Assembly (NCBI GenBank): GCA_002163135.1
Contig: MAAN01000027.1
Location: forward strand, 62,001 to 126,000
Source of the DNA: Alphaproteobacteria bacterium 46_93_T64
Lineage (GTDB): Bacteria; Pseudomonadota; Alphaproteobacteria; Sneathiellales; Sneathiellaceae
Direction of reading: 5' to 3'
Length of the DNA stretch: 64,000 nt
This document shows, piece after piece, positions 53,110 to 64,000 of the stretch. Positions within the stretch are counted from its first letter, which is position 1. Every line of letters begins with the position of its first letter. The notes beneath the pieces are model-generated. The model saw nothing but the letters and a program-made list of their open reading frames with translations. It made no database searches and was not told the origin of the DNA. The position numbers were made by a program, and so were the translations under genes.

Positions 53110-53883
53110 TTATGTACCTTGGAAGAAGACCTCTCCCGCAGTTACCAGTTTTGTGGAGCCATCATCCATTGTCAATATCAGAGCTCCGCTTAGGTCCATG
53201 TCTTTAAATATACCGCTAAACTGCGAATTGGCTAACTTGACAGTTACCCTCTCGCCTCGGCCACTAGCTTTATCAAGCCATGCATCGCGGATAAACGCAA
53301 AGCCGTCTTCTTTCCAAGCTTGATATAGGTCAAGGAAATGAGATGCGTAACTATAAAGAAGTGTTTCAAGTTTTACGGATGCACCAGCTTGATCAATTGA
53401 GGTCGCGGCCAAACCATCTGTCACAGTTGGAAACGTCGCGACATTCACGCCAGTACCAACAATCAACCAATCCAGTTGGTTATCGCTGTTGCTTCTGCTT
53501 TCCAAAAGAATGCCGGCAACTTTTTTACCGTCAATTAGAATGTCATTGGGCCACTTCAGGGCCATAGATGTTGTATCGGGCAACACCTGTTTTAACGTGT
53601 TAAACAGCGCTACTGCGACAAGGAATGAGAGCCGTGCCCCCTCCGCTGCATCACAATTTGGTCTAAGAAGGATTGAGCAGTACAAATTGCCACTAGGGCT
53701 GGACCATTGGCGGCCGCGTCTGCCAACGCCACTGGTTTGTATCAAGGACCATATAAGCTGGCCCTCACGGCATTCCAAATCAGCAAGCCGCCTCGCCTCA
53801 TCATTGGTACTTCCAATGGTATCAAAGGCGGAGAGTTCGAAAAATGGCGGCAGCGACACGCCGCTACCGCCATCGTTCATCAT
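53110..53883 (-). CDS. birA: Biotin--[acetyl-CoA-carboxylase] ligase
   Basis: [58 protein letters not shown]. Confidence 0.94.
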   Translation of the reverse strand: MMNDGGSGVSLPPFFELSAFDTIGSTNDEARRLADLECREGQLIWSLIQTSGVGRRGRQWSSPSGNLYCSILLRPNCDAAEGARLSFLVAVALFNTLKQVLPDTTSMALKWPNDILIDGKKVAGILLESRSNSDNQLDWLIVGTGVNVATFPTVTDGLAATSIDQAGASVKLETLLYSYASHFLDLYQAWKEDGFAFIRDAWLDKASGRGERVTVKLANSQFSGIFKDMDLSGALILTMDDGSTKLVTAGEVFFQGT

Positions 53884-55319
53884 TTAAATAGCGCGCCAGC
53901 CGCTGCTGCTGCGCTTGTGATAAGCGGAGATGGGTAAACGAAGAACAGAGCCGTAAAGGCACCCGTTACGCCCATTATTATCGCGAGAGACTTGGTGAGA
54001 GGCTCGAACCCTTCTTTGGCGTCGTCAAAATACATGATTTTCACGATACGGATGTAATAGAACGCACCCACAACCGAAGACAGAAGACCAATAATCGCGA
54101 GCGGATAAAGACCCGCATTGATCGCCGCGACAAATACATAGAATTTACCAAAGAAACCAGCGAGCGGTGGAACACCCGCCAAACTGAACATAAAGATCAT
54201 CAGCAAAAACGCCATCATTGGACGACTTTTGCCAAGACCAGCAAGTTCAGAGATATCTTCTACCATGCCATCTTTTTGGCGCATGGAAAGGATAACTGCA
54301 AAGGTTCCGAGGTTCATCACGACATAGATAGTCATGTAAATTAGAACGCCACGAATTCCTTCTTCAGTACCAGCCGCCAGACCAACTAATGCGAAGCCAA
54401 TGTGAGCGATAGACGAATAAGCCATCAGACGCTTGATGTTCTTTTGATTGATCGCAGCAAAAGCACCAAGGATCATGGACGCAATAGAGACAAACACAAT
54501 GATTTGCTGCCATTGGTCAACAAGATCGCCAAACGGTGTAATGAAGGCCCGGATGAACAAAGCCATACCAGCAACTTTTGGTGCCGCAGCAAAGAAGGCA
54601 GTGACCGGTGTTGGAACACCTTCATATACATCTGGTGTCCACATATGAAACGGTACTGCAGAGACTTTAAATGCAAGGCCGGCAATCATGAAGACCAAGC
54701 CAACAAGGAGGCCAAGCCCAGCTGTTGAATGCTCGCCTTGAAAACTTTGAGCGATCACGTCAAAGTTTGTCGATCCCGTGAAACCATAAACCAGAGAGCA
54801 GCCGTAAAGCAGCATGCCGGATGACAAAGCGCCAAGAACAAAATACTTCAGACCAGCTTCTGTTGCGCGGGTACTATCCCGGCGGAATGCAGCCGTCACA
54901 TAAAGAGACAAACTCATCAATTCAATACCCATATAGAGGGACATCAAATCGTTTGCTGAAATCATAACCAACATGCCAAGCGTGGCAATTACGATCAGGA
55001 TCGGAAATTCAAAGCGTTCTATTTTTTCACGCTTATTGAAGTCCATGCTCATAATGATGGCAAGAGCCGATGCACTTAGCGCCAAGACCTTCATAAAGAC
55101 GCCAAAACTATCGACACGATATAAACCGTTAAACGTTGTTTGCATCCCGTTTGATCCAAATAGAACCAAAGCCGCTGCAACCAGCACAGATATCACAGAA
55201 AGCCACGAAACAAGCTTAGTTGCCTCGCTCTTCCTGAATACTCCGATCATCAGCAGTGCCATTGCGGCAACTGCCAAAAAGATTTCCGGAAGTGCAATTG
55301 AAAATTCAGGCAAAACCAT
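53880..55319 (-). CDS. nuoN: NADH-quinone oxidoreductase subunit N
   Basis: Multi-TM Mrp-like protein ([41 protein letters not shown]), last in the nuo cluster. Confidence 0.95.
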   Translation of the reverse strand: MVLPEFSIALPEIFLAVAAMALLMIGVFRKSEATKLVSWLSVISVLVAAALVLFGSNGMQTTFNGLYRVDSFGVFMKVLALSASALAIIMSMDFNKREKIERFEFPILIVIATLGMLVMISANDLMSLYMGIELMSLSLYVTAAFRRDSTRATEAGLKYFVLGALSSGMLLYGCSLVYGFTGSTNFDVIAQSFQGEHSTAGLGLLVGLVFMIAGLAFKVSAVPFHMWTPDVYEGVPTPVTAFFAAAPKVAGMALFIRAFITPFGDLVDQWQQIIVFVSIASMILGAFAAINQKNIKRLMAYSSIAHIGFALVGLAAGTEEGIRGVLIYMTIYVVMNLGTFAVILSMRQKDGMVEDISELAGLGKSRPMMAFLLMIFMFSLAGVPPLAGFFGKFYVFVAAINAGLYPLAIIGLLSSVVGAFYYIRIVKIMYFDDAKEGFEPLTKSLAIIMGVTGAFTALFFVYPSPLITSAAAAAGALFK

Positions 55320-55333
55320 TTTCCAAAACCTAC

Positions 55334-56845
55334 CTAGTTAGCCGCGTGCAGCGTTGATTTTACAAGTTCCATCGATGCTTGATGTTCGGTCATCAAATTG
55401 GTGACCGACGCATGCATGACATCTAGGAACGGATCTGGATAAACACCGATCCAGAGAGCCACAAGGATCAATGGAACGAAAATCGCGATTTCACGCTTGT
55501 TCACATCCATCATTGTTTTCAAGTCTTCTTTAACAAGCTCACCGAAAACCACCCGGCGATAGAGCCAGAGGCTATAAGCCGCGCCAAGGATAACACCTGT
55601 TGTCGCAAGAGCTGCTGTCCAAGTGCTAACCTGATACGCCCCGATAAGAATTAGGAATTCGCCAACGAAGCCACTCGTACCCGGCAAACCAATTGTTGCC
55701 ATCGTGAAGAACATGAAGATCACAGCATATTTCGGCATCCTGTGAACCAGTCCGCCATAACGCGATATTTCGCGTGTGTGCAAACGGTCATAGATCACAC
55801 CAACACAAAGGAACAAGGCACCGGAAACGATACCGTGACTGATCATTTGAAGGATACTTCCTTCAAGACCTTGTTGCGTGAACGTAAAGATACCGATTGT
55901 GATAAAGCCCATATGCGCAACAGATGAATACGCAATTAGCTTCTTCATGTCTTTTTGCACCAAGGCAACTAATGAAGTGTAGATAATTGCGACAACACTC
56001 AACGTAAATACGAACGGTGTGAAATATTCTGATGCTTCCGGGAACATGGGAAGTGAGAAACGAAGCAAGCCGTAACCACCCATTTTCAACAACACACCCG
56101 CAAGAATAACAGAACCTGCTGTTGGTGCTTGCACGTGGGCGTCAGGAAGCCATGTGTGGACCGGCCACATTGGAACTTTCACCGCAAAGGATGCAAAGAA
56201 CGCGAGCCACAACCAGGTTTGTAAATCACCCGGGAAGTTCGTTACCATCAATGTCGGAATGTCTGTTGTTCCGGCAATCATATACATAGTGATCATTGCG
56301 GCCAACATCAGGACCGAGCCGATCAATGTATAGAGGAAGAACTTAAAGCTGGCATATACGCGGTTCGCACCGCCCCAAATTCCGATAATCAGGAACATTG
56401 GGATCAAGCCTGCTTCAAAGAACAGATAGAACAGAACCATATCTAGCGCACAGAACACACCGATCATCAGAGTTTCCATGATCAGGAAAGCGATCATGAA
56501 TTCGCGTACACGAGAATTGATGGAGGTCCAACTGGCCAGAATACAAATCGGCATCAGGAAAGTTGTCAGGATAATGAACAGCATGGAAATACCGTCAACA
56601 CCCATGTGGTAGTTGATACCACCGCCAAGCCAATCAGCTTTTTCAACGAACTGGAAGCCGGACTGGCTGTTATCGAAGTTAATCCAGATCAACAAAGAGA
56701 CTGCAAATGTAGCCAATGTTGTCCAAAGTGCCACTTGACGCGCATTACGCGCCGCGACCTCTTCTTTTCCGCCGGTTAGCAGTATGAGCAACGCGCCGAC
56801 AAGCGGCAAGAAGGTCACATATGAGAGAATATTCCAGTCAAGCAT
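55334..56845 (-). CDS. nuoM: NADH-quinone oxidoreductase subunit M
   Basis: [13 protein letters not shown]-type motif, [37 protein letters not shown]. Confidence 0.95.
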   Translation of the reverse strand: MLDWNILSYVTFLPLVGALLILLTGGKEEVAARNARQVALWTTLATFAVSLLIWINFDNSQSGFQFVEKADWLGGGINYHMGVDGISMLFIILTTFLMPICILASWTSINSRVREFMIAFLIMETLMIGVFCALDMVLFYLFFEAGLIPMFLIIGIWGGANRVYASFKFFLYTLIGSVLMLAAMITMYMIAGTTDIPTLMVTNFPGDLQTWLWLAFFASFAVKVPMWPVHTWLPDAHVQAPTAGSVILAGVLLKMGGYGLLRFSLPMFPEASEYFTPFVFTLSVVAIIYTSLVALVQKDMKKLIAYSSVAHMGFITIGIFTFTQQGLEGSILQMISHGIVSGALFLCVGVIYDRLHTREISRYGGLVHRMPKYAVIFMFFTMATIGLPGTSGFVGEFLILIGAYQVSTWTAALATTGVILGAAYSLWLYRRVVFGELVKEDLKTMMDVNKREIAIFVPLILVALWIGVYPDPFLDVMHASVTNLMTEHQASMELVKSTLHAAN

Positions 56846-58782
56846 CAGTGACCACCACCAGCAAGGAAGAAGAAGGAAACGAATGCCGCAACACCGATCA
56901 TCATGGCGAAGGCATAGTGATATAGATATCCGCTTTGAAGCATGGATGCGCGTTTAGCAAGATCAAGAACCCGTGCGGCAATACCGTCTGGTCCCAATCC
57001 GTCAATGATTTTTCCATCACCGATCGTCCAAAGCTTGGAGCCAATCCATCTGGCAGGACGAACAAAAACGACGTCATATAGCTCGTCAAAATACCATTTA
57101 TTGAGTAGGAACTGGTACAAAGCAGAATGTGTTTTCGCAAGCTGCACCGGAATGTCCGTACGACGGATATACATATTGAACGCAAGCAAGAAACCAGCAA
57201 TCATCGCAATCATCGGCGCCCAAAATACCCAAGATGGGATATTGTGAAAATCTGTCATGATGGTGTTACTCTCACGTAGGAGAATAGCGTTACCCCAGAA
57301 TTCTTTATATCCATGACCTACCATTGGTTCATAGAAAACAAAACCTGCACCAATCGCACCGGCTGCCAATACGTAAAGTGGGATCAGCATGACATTCGGG
57401 CTTTCATGTACATGAGACATAACCTCTTTGCTTGCGCGAGGTTTTCCGTGGAATGTCATGAACATCAAACGCCAAGAATAGAACGCTGTCATCAACGCTG
57501 CACCAATACCACACCAGAAAGCATAGTTACCAACATCAGTGCCCGCCATAAAGGCGCTTTCAATGATTGCGTCTTTCGAATAGAAGCCCGCGAAGAAAGG
57601 AACACCTGTAAGTGCTACGGTTCCGATAAACATCATCGCATAGGTGATTTTGATGTGTTTCCCAAGGCCACCCATTTTACGCATGTCTTGTTCATCAGAA
57701 ACGGCATGGATAACCGCACCAGATCCTAAGAACAACAAAGCTTTAAAGAAGGCATGTGTGAACAGATGGAAGATGGCAACCGGATACGCACCAACGCCGA
57801 TGGCGAAGAACATATACCCCAGCTGCGAACAAGTTGAGTAAGCAATGACCCGCTTGATGTCATTTTGAACCAAACCAACGGTCGCCGCAAAGAACGCGGT
57901 TGACGCACCGACCACAGTAACAACCGCAAGAGCTGTTGGTGAGAATTCAAAGATCGGGGAACAACGCGCGACCATAAAGACGCCCGCTGTCACCATTGTC
58001 GCTGCGTGGATCAAGGCTGACACTGGTGTCGGACCTTCCATCGCATCTGGTAGCCAAGTATGCAAACCAAGCTGTGCTGATTTACCCATGGCGCCTAAGA
58101 ACAATAGCAAAGCAATTGTTGTAATGACATCTACTTCATAGCCGAGGAAGTTAAAGGTCTCTCCCACTTTCTCCGGCACTGCGGCAAACACTGTATCAAA
58201 CGAGATTGAATCGAAGACCAGATAAATGGCCATGATGCCAAGAGCAAACCCGAAGTCACCAACACGGTTCACGACAAACGCTTTGATAGACGCCGCGTTC
58301 GCAGATGGCTTGTTAAACCAAAAACCGATCAACAGATAACTTGCAAGGCCCACGCCTTCCCAGCCGAAATACATCTGCAGGAAGTTATCGGAGGTTACCA
58401 GCATCAGCATGGCAAATGTAAACAGCGACAAATACGACATGAAACGCGGCTTGTGCGGATCATGTGACATATAGCCAATCGAATAGATATGAACCAATGC
58501 AGAAACCGTGTTCACAACAACCAGCATTACTGCGGTCAAGCTGTCGACACGTAGGCTCCATGATACATCAAAAGTACCGGAATTGATCCAAGTAAAGAGT
58601 TCGATCGTTGTCGGAGCACTTCCAAATGCAACTTGGAACAAGGCAACCCATGAAAGGATCGCGCTTGCAGAGACTGCACCTGAAGTAACGATTTGGCTTC
58701 CGCGATCACCCAGTTGACGGGCACCAAACCCGGCAATCAATGCTGCTAGCAGCGGAAGGAATACGATGAGGACGTACATCAT
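56845..58782 (-). CDS. nuoL: NADH-quinone oxidoreductase subunit L
   Basis: [46 protein letters not shown]. Confidence 0.96.
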   Translation of the reverse strand: MMYVLIVFLPLLAALIAGFGARQLGDRGSQIVTSGAVSASAILSWVALFQVAFGSAPTTIELFTWINSGTFDVSWSLRVDSLTAVMLVVVNTVSALVHIYSIGYMSHDPHKPRFMSYLSLFTFAMLMLVTSDNFLQMYFGWEGVGLASYLLIGFWFNKPSANAASIKAFVVNRVGDFGFALGIMAIYLVFDSISFDTVFAAVPEKVGETFNFLGYEVDVITTIALLLFLGAMGKSAQLGLHTWLPDAMEGPTPVSALIHAATMVTAGVFMVARCSPIFEFSPTALAVVTVVGASTAFFAATVGLVQNDIKRVIAYSTCSQLGYMFFAIGVGAYPVAIFHLFTHAFFKALLFLGSGAVIHAVSDEQDMRKMGGLGKHIKITYAMMFIGTVALTGVPFFAGFYSKDAIIESAFMAGTDVGNYAFWCGIGAALMTAFYSWRLMFMTFHGKPRASKEVMSHVHESPNVMLIPLYVLAAGAIGAGFVFYEPMVGHGYKEFWGNAILLRESNTIMTDFHNIPSWVFWAPMIAMIAGFLLAFNMYIRRTDIPVQLAKTHSALYQFLLNKWYFDELYDVVFVRPARWIGSKLWTIGDGKIIDGLGPDGIAARVLDLAKRASMLQSGYLYHYAFAMMIGVAAFVSFFFLAGGGH

Positions 58783-58793
58783 AGTTTTTAGCC

Positions 58794-59108
58794 TTAGCCT
58801 TTCATGTGATGGATGTCCTCAACCGCGATCGATCCGCGGTTTCGGAAGTAAACGACAAGGATGGCAAGACCAATCGCGGCTTCACCAGCGGCAACGGTCA
58901 GAATAAAGAGAGCAAAAACCTGTCCTACAAGATCATTGAGGAAGGTCGAGAAAGCCACCAGATTAATATTCACTGCCAGCAGCATCAATTCCACTGACAT
59001 CAGAATAACAATCACGTTCTTTCTGTTAAGAAAGATCCCGAAAATACCGAGCGTCAGCAAGATAGCTGAAAGCGTCAGGTAATGAGCTAGTCCAATTTCC
59101 ATTATCAA
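58794..59108 (-). CDS. nuoK: NADH-quinone oxidoreductase subunit K
   Basis: [55 protein letters not shown]. Confidence 0.96.
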   Translation of the reverse strand: MIMEIGLAHYLTLSAILLTLGIFGIFLNRKNVIVILMSVELMLLAVNINLVAFSTFLNDLVGQVFALFILTVAAGEAAIGLAILVVYFRNRGSIAVEDIHHMKG

Positions 59109-59113
59109 ACTCC

Positions 59114-59728
59114 TTACACGCCTTGGCCAGGTTCGACTTTACGAACCACCATAGCTTCTTCAGGACGGCGATATACTTGATCAGCAATCACCTGTTTCTT
59201 AACGCCAGGGCGTTTACGATGTGTGAGAACAATCGCGCCGATCATAGCAACCAGCAAGATCATGCCTGCAGCCTGGAACAAATACACATATTGGGTGTAA
59301 AGCAATCCGCCCAATTGTTCGGTATTTGTCAATTTCGAGGCTTCCGTTATCGGCGCCGCAACAACTTTCAGTGCATCAGGCGACAAATGCCAACCGCCAA
59401 CAACAAGGATAAGTTCGACCATCAGGATCAAACCGATCAGTGCGCCAACTGGCAAATACTGTAAAAAACCCTGCCGGAGTTCGGCAAAGTTGATATCCAG
59501 CATCATAACAACAAAGAGGAAGAGAACCGCAACTGCGCCCACATAAACGACGATCAGGATCATCGCAATGAATTCGGCGCCTAGTAGAATGAACAAGGCT
59601 GCTGAATTAAAGAACGCCAGAATAAGGAAAAGAACCGAATGAACAGGGTTCCTGGACGCGATGACCATAAAGGCCGACGCGACCGTCAGGGCGGCGAATA
59701 GATAGAAAGCAAGTGTTGCAATAATCAT
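59114..59728 (-). CDS. nuoJ: NADH-quinone oxidoreductase subunit J
   Basis: [52 protein letters not shown]. Confidence 0.95.
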   Translation of the reverse strand: MIIATLAFYLFAALTVASAFMVIASRNPVHSVLFLILAFFNSAALFILLGAEFIAMILIVVYVGAVAVLFLFVVMMLDINFAELRQGFLQYLPVGALIGLILMVELILVVGGWHLSPDALKVVAAPITEASKLTNTEQLGGLLYTQYVYLFQAAGMILLVAMIGAIVLTHRKRPGVKKQVIADQVYRRPEEAMVVRKVEPGQGV

Positions 59729-59793
59729 TACTTGGCTCTCCCCACTAGTGTTGACATCATTTTGATCTCAGGATTCACAATTCTCATCCCATT

Positions 59794-60282
59794 TTACCTG
59801 TAAGGCGCATCAGCATTCAGGTTCTGAGCAATTTCCTGCTCCCACCTGTCGCCATTGGCCAACAATTTTTCTTTATCATAGAAAAGCTCTTCGCGACTTT
59901 CTGTTGCAAACTCGAAATTCGGGCCTTCAACAATCGCATCAACCGGACATGCTTCCTGACAGAAACCACAATAGATACATTTGGTCATATCAATGTCGTA
60001 ACGTGTTGTCCGGCGGCTGCCATCTTCGCGGGGTTCCGCATCAATTGTAATGGCAAGGGCCGGACATGCCGCCTCACACAATTTACAAGCAATACAGCGC
60101 TCTTCACCATTTGAATAACGGCGTAGGACGTGTTCACCGCGGAAACGAGGACTTAGAGGTCCTTTTTCATACGGATAGTTGATCGTCGCTTTTGTCTTGA
60201 ACATATATCCAAAGGTTTTCGCCATACCAATGACGATCTCCCCGAGGAGCAGACTTCGCGCTTGTTTATCAATAAAGCCCAT
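59794..60282 (-). CDS. nuoI: NADH-quinone oxidoreductase subunit I
   Basis: Two 4Fe-4S motifs [12 protein letters not shown] and [23 protein letters not shown]. Confidence 0.96.
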   Translation of the reverse strand: MGFIDKQARSLLLGEIVIGMAKTFGYMFKTKATINYPYEKGPLSPRFRGEHVLRRYSNGEERCIACKLCEAACPALAITIDAEPREDGSRRTTRYDIDMTKCIYCGFCQEACPVDAIVEGPNFEFATESREELFYDKEKLLANGDRWEQEIAQNLNADAPYR

Positions 60283-60363
60283 AATGAAACAGCCTTTTAC
60301 CTATATTTATGTCTCCAACGGCTCGTCAATGAACCGAGGAGGCGATTACTTCATTCGTTTGTC

Positions 60364-61410
60364 TTACGCAGGTACCATGTCAAATGCGACAAGGAAACCG
60401 GCGGTAGCTACTACCCAAAACAGTGTCAACGGCAGGAACACTTTCCAGCCCAGGCGCATCAACTGATCGTACCGGTAACGAGGCAACGTTGCCCGAACCC
60501 AGATAAAGACAAACAACAACAATGCGATCTTAATACCGAACCAAATGATGCCCGGGATCCAGTTAAACGGTGCAATGTCCACAGGGGGCAACCAGCCACC
60601 GAGGAACAAGATGACACAAATTGCACTCATCAGGATCATGTTCACGTATTCTCCAAGGAAGAAAAGCGCAAACGCCATGGCTGAATATTCAGTCTGATAA
60701 CCGGCGACCAATTCCGCTTCAGCTTCTGGAAGGTCAAATGGATGACGGTTTGTTTCAGCAAGGATCGAGATGAAGAAAACGATAAACATTGGGAAAAGCG
60801 GTATAAAAAACCAGCCAAAAATTCCCAGTTCGCTTCTCTGCGCCAGCACAATATCGGTCAAATTCAATGAACCAACGCAAAGCAGAACACTGATTATCAC
60901 AAAACCGATAGAAACTTCGTAGGAAACCATTTGAGCTGCAGAACGAAGCGCACCCAGGAATGGATATCGTGAGTTCGAGGCCCAACCCGCAACAATAATG
61001 CCGTAAACACCCAGCGATGAAATCGCAAACAGGTACAACACACCAACGTTGATGTCAGAAAGCACCATGCCTTCATCAAACGGGATAACTGCCCACGCGA
61101 TTAGCGACAATAGAAACGTGATCATCGGAGCGACTAAGAACAGAATTTTGTTCGCGCCGCTTGGAATAACCGTTTCTTTAAAGAACAATTTGGCACCGTC
61201 AGCAAACGGTTGAAGCAGTCCGTAAAATCCAACAACGTTTGGACCTTTACGTAGCTGCATCGCCGCCATAACTTTCCGTTCATAAAGCGTCAAATACGCC
61301 ATGAAAACGAGAAGCGGAAGAACGATCGCCAGAATTTTCGCAACAATAATAATTGTTGGAAGTGCGTATAAATCCCAGAACTCAACCATTGGTGCCGGTC
61401 CCCTCTTCAC
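60364..61410 (-). CDS. nuoH: NADH-quinone oxidoreductase subunit H
   Basis: [64 protein letters not shown]. Confidence 0.95.
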   Translation of the reverse strand: MKRGPAPMVEFWDLYALPTIIIVAKILAIVLPLLVFMAYLTLYERKVMAAMQLRKGPNVVGFYGLLQPFADGAKLFFKETVIPSGANKILFLVAPMITFLLSLIAWAVIPFDEGMVLSDINVGVLYLFAISSLGVYGIIVAGWASNSRYPFLGALRSAAQMVSYEVSIGFVIISVLLCVGSLNLTDIVLAQRSELGIFGWFFIPLFPMFIVFFISILAETNRHPFDLPEAEAELVAGYQTEYSAMAFALFFLGEYVNMILMSAICVILFLGGWLPPVDIAPFNWIPGIIWFGIKIALLLFVFIWVRATLPRYRYDQLMRLGWKVFLPLTLFWVVATAGFLVAFDMVPA

Positions 61411-63445
61411 TTGCTACGCTATAGACAGAACTGCATTCCGCCATAATACCGCTCGCACGTGAAATCACGTTGGTCAGATAGTTATCTTTAACTGGGCTTT
61501 CAAAAGCAGCTGCTTCGAAATCACCAGCCGCTCCAAAGTCACCCCAGCTTGCAGCAACAACTTCGTCAATTTCAGCAAAGTGCGGTGCAGCCTCAGCCAT
61601 CTTCTCACGAAGTTGGTTCAAATTGTCATAAGGCAAAGTCTTACCTGCTTTTTCTGAAAGCGCCCGCAAGATTGTCCAGTCTTCACGGGCATCACCCGGT
61701 GCGAAGACTGCACGACTACCTTCTTGAACACGGCCTTCGGTGTTGACCCAAAGCGCGTCTTTTTCAGTGTAGGCAACACCCGGCAGAATAACATCTGCAA
61801 CATGTGCGCCCGCTTCACCATGGCTGCCCTGATAAATCACAAAAGCTTTTTCAAGTTTGGATGTATCAATTTCGTCAGCACCTAGAAGATACATAACCTC
61901 CAGATCGCCAGAAGCCGCCGCATCCAGCATACCGGCAACATCTTTACCGCCGTCACCCGGAACAAGTCCAAGATCAAGACCGGCAACGCGCGCCGCAGCC
62001 GTATGAAGAATGTTAAAGCCGTTCCAGCCTTCACTAATCATTCCAGTATCATCTGCAATTTTCTTGGCAAGCGCCAGAATTGCAGCACCATCAGCGCGAG
62101 TTAGTGCGCCTTGGCCAATGATGATCATTGGACGTTCAGCTGATTTCAGTATTTTTGCGAATGAATGCTTGCCTGCAGCCACTTCGGAAAGTGTTTCAGC
62201 ACCAGCACCCAAATATTCATGGCGGTAAGTCAGATCATTTTCTTCACCGATCAGAGCAATCGGGAAGTTGTCTTTCTTCCAACGTTTACGGATACGTGCG
62301 TTAATTAACGACGCTTCAACTCGTGGGTTAGAACCAACGATAAGAAGGGCATCAGCCTCTTCAATGCCAGCAATCGTACTGTTGAACAAGTAAGATGCGC
62401 GGTTGGAGGCATCCAGTTTCGCGCCGTCCTGACGGCAATCGATATTGGTAACCTCCAAAGCGTCCATAAGGTCTTTGAGGGCCTTCATGCTCTCGCTGCA
62501 AGCCAAGTCACCAGTGATCGCACCAACTTTGGATGCTTCTGTCTTTGCGAGCTTGTCCGCGACAACGTCAAGAGCTTCTGTCCAGCCAACTGGTTGTAGC
62601 TTTCCGTCTTTACGAACATATGGCGTATCAAGGCGTTGACGCTTCAATCCGTCATAAGAGAAGCGTGACCGGTCTGACAGCCATTCCTCATTAATTTCTT
62701 CGTTCAGGCGCGGAAGAATTCGCATGACTTCCTGACCTTTACTATCGATGCGGATATTTGCACCAACAGCATCCAGAACGTCGATGCTTTCAGTTTTCTT
62801 CAGCTCCCACGGGCGAGCCGAAAATGCATATGGCTTAGAAGTCAGCGCACCAACGGGGCAAAGATCAATAATGTTACCCGAAAGTTCTGAATTAAGGGCT
62901 TCCTCTAGGTAAGTTACAATTTCTGTATTCTCACCGCGATTAAGCGCACCCAGCTCATCGATACCAGCTACTTCAGTCGCAAAACGAACGCAGCGCGTAC
63001 AATGAATGCAGCGCGTCATCGTCGTTTTGATAAGCGGGCCCATGTTTTTTTCTTTAACGGCACGCTTTTGTTCCAGATATCGGCTTTCACCTGATCCGTA
63101 TGCCATGGACTGATCTTGAAGATCACACTCGCCGCCCTGATCACAGATCGGACAATCAAGTGGGTGATTGATCAGAAGGAACTCCATAGCCCCTTCCCGA
63201 CCGTTTTTCACCTTTTCCGTGTTGGTATGGATAATCATACCGTCACCAGCAGGCATCGCACAGGATGCTACCAGTTTCGGTGCTTTTTCCATTTCAACAA
63301 GGCACATCCGGCAGTTCCCCGCAATGGAGAGCCGTTCGTGATAACAAAAGCGCGGGATTTCTGCACCAGCCTCTTCACAGGCCTGCAAAATCGTTGCACC
63401 ATTTTCTACAGTGACTTCAACACCATCAACCGTAAGTGTCGGCAT
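61382..63445 (-). CDS. nuoG: NADH-quinone oxidoreductase subunit G
   Basis: 2Fe-2S ferredoxin N-terminus, [25 protein letters not shown], molybdopterin oxidoreductase fold. Confidence 0.95.
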   Translation of the reverse strand: MPTLTVDGVEVTVENGATILQACEEAGAEIPRFCYHERLSIAGNCRMCLVEMEKAPKLVASCAMPAGDGMIIHTNTEKVKNGREGAMEFLLINHPLDCPICDQGGECDLQDQSMAYGSGESRYLEQKRAVKEKNMGPLIKTTMTRCIHCTRCVRFATEVAGIDELGALNRGENTEIVTYLEEALNSELSGNIIDLCPVGALTSKPYAFSARPWELKKTESIDVLDAVGANIRIDSKGQEVMRILPRLNEEINEEWLSDRSRFSYDGLKRQRLDTPYVRKDGKLQPVGWTEALDVVADKLAKTEASKVGAITGDLACSESMKALKDLMDALEVTNIDCRQDGAKLDASNRASYLFNSTIAGIEEADALLIVGSNPRVEASLINARIRKRWKKDNFPIALIGEENDLTYRHEYLGAGAETLSEVAAGKHSFAKILKSAERPMIIIGQGALTRADGAAILALAKKIADDTGMISEGWNGFNILHTAAARVAGLDLGLVPGDGGKDVAGMLDAAASGDLEVMYLLGADEIDTSKLEKAFVIYQGSHGEAGAHVADVILPGVAYTEKDALWVNTEGRVQEGSRAVFAPGDAREDWTILRALSEKAGKTLPYDNLNQLREKMAEAAPHFAEIDEVVAASWGDFGAAGDFEAAAFESPVKDNYLTNVISRASGIMAECSSVYSVASEEGTGTNG

Positions 63446-63471
63446 ACTTCGCTCCTTAAGTCGCGTGCCAA

Positions 63472-64000
63472 TCAGGCCGCTTTCACGGCTTTTCTATTTT
63501 TAATACGTTCTTCCACAACCGGGCGGAAATGACGGATCAAACCTTGAATTGGCCACGCTGCTGCATCCCCAAGGGCGCAGATTGTATGACCTTCGATACG
63601 TTTGGACATATTGATCAACATATCAATTTCTTCCAATTCCGCATCGCCTGAAACTAAACGCTGCATAACACGCCACATCCAGCCAGTACCTTCACGGCAC
63701 GGTGTACATTGACCACAGCTTTCATGTTTATAGAAATGCGACAAACGCTCAATCGCGGCGATAATGTCTGTAGACTTATCCATCACGATAACAGCCGCAG
63801 TTCCAAGACCACTTTGAACATCCCGTAGGCTGTCAAAGTCCATCAGGACAGTGTCGCAGATTTCTTTTGGAAGCATCGGAACAGAAGATCCACCCGGAAT
63901 TATCGCAAGAAGATTGTCCCAGCCACCACGAACACCGCCCGCATGCTTTTCAATCAACTCTTTAAGTGGAATGCCCATTTCCTCTTCTACATTACAGGGG
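63472..64000 (-). CDS. nuoF: NADH-quinone oxidoreductase subunit F, C-terminal part (frame open to window edge)
   Basis: [39 protein letters not shown]; frame upstream of the ORF-track Met reads [12 protein letters not shown]. Confidence 0.94.
   Translation of the reverse strand, partial: PCNVEEEMGIPLKELIEKHAGGVRGGWDNLLAIIPGGSSVPMLPKEICDTVLMDFDSLRDVQSGLGTAAVIVMDKSTDIIAAIERLSHFYKHESCGQCTPCREGTGWMWRVMQRLVSGDAELEEIDMLINMSKRIEGHTICALGDAAAWPIQGLIRHFRPVVEERIKNRKAVKAA

Overview
The window is a gene-dense, tRNA/rRNA-free chromosomal segment of an alphaproteobacterium (inferred from gene families and gene order). Most of it is conserved core: eno(partial)-kdsA-pyrG-secG-tpiA; ppiD-like-trpE; trpGDC-moaC-moeA-lexA; comEC; gltX-gltA; the lpxB-lpxI-lpxA-fabZ-lpxD-ompH-bamA-rseP-dxr-cdsA-uppS-frr-pyrH-tsf-rpsB-dnaE block; proS-lolC-lolD; mce-rnj; coaX-birA; and nuoN to nuoF(partial). 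An accessory aerobic benzoyl-CoA ('box') cluster lies between lolD and dnaE: ligase, alpha/beta hydrolase, boxC, boxB and boxR, with no boxA or boxD in the window. The most interesting observation is an uncalled 35-codon ORF upstream of dnaE (38085..38192, minus). It has a strong ribosome-binding site, a predicted single transmembrane segment, and two tandem LexA-type GTTC-N7-GTTC motifs about 30 nt upstream, the same arrangement seen in front of lexA here. It is a candidate SOS-induced small membrane protein, analogous to the Caulobacter division inhibitor SidA. Also notable: an interleaved (pseudoknot-capable) rpsB leader, 10-bp-phased TGCA repeats at the box promoters (candidate BoxR operators), a perfect DnaA box upstream of dnaE, and a 24-codon micro-ORF that exactly fills the gap between two genes. 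All calls come from reading the sequence and the supplied ORF track; no database search was run.
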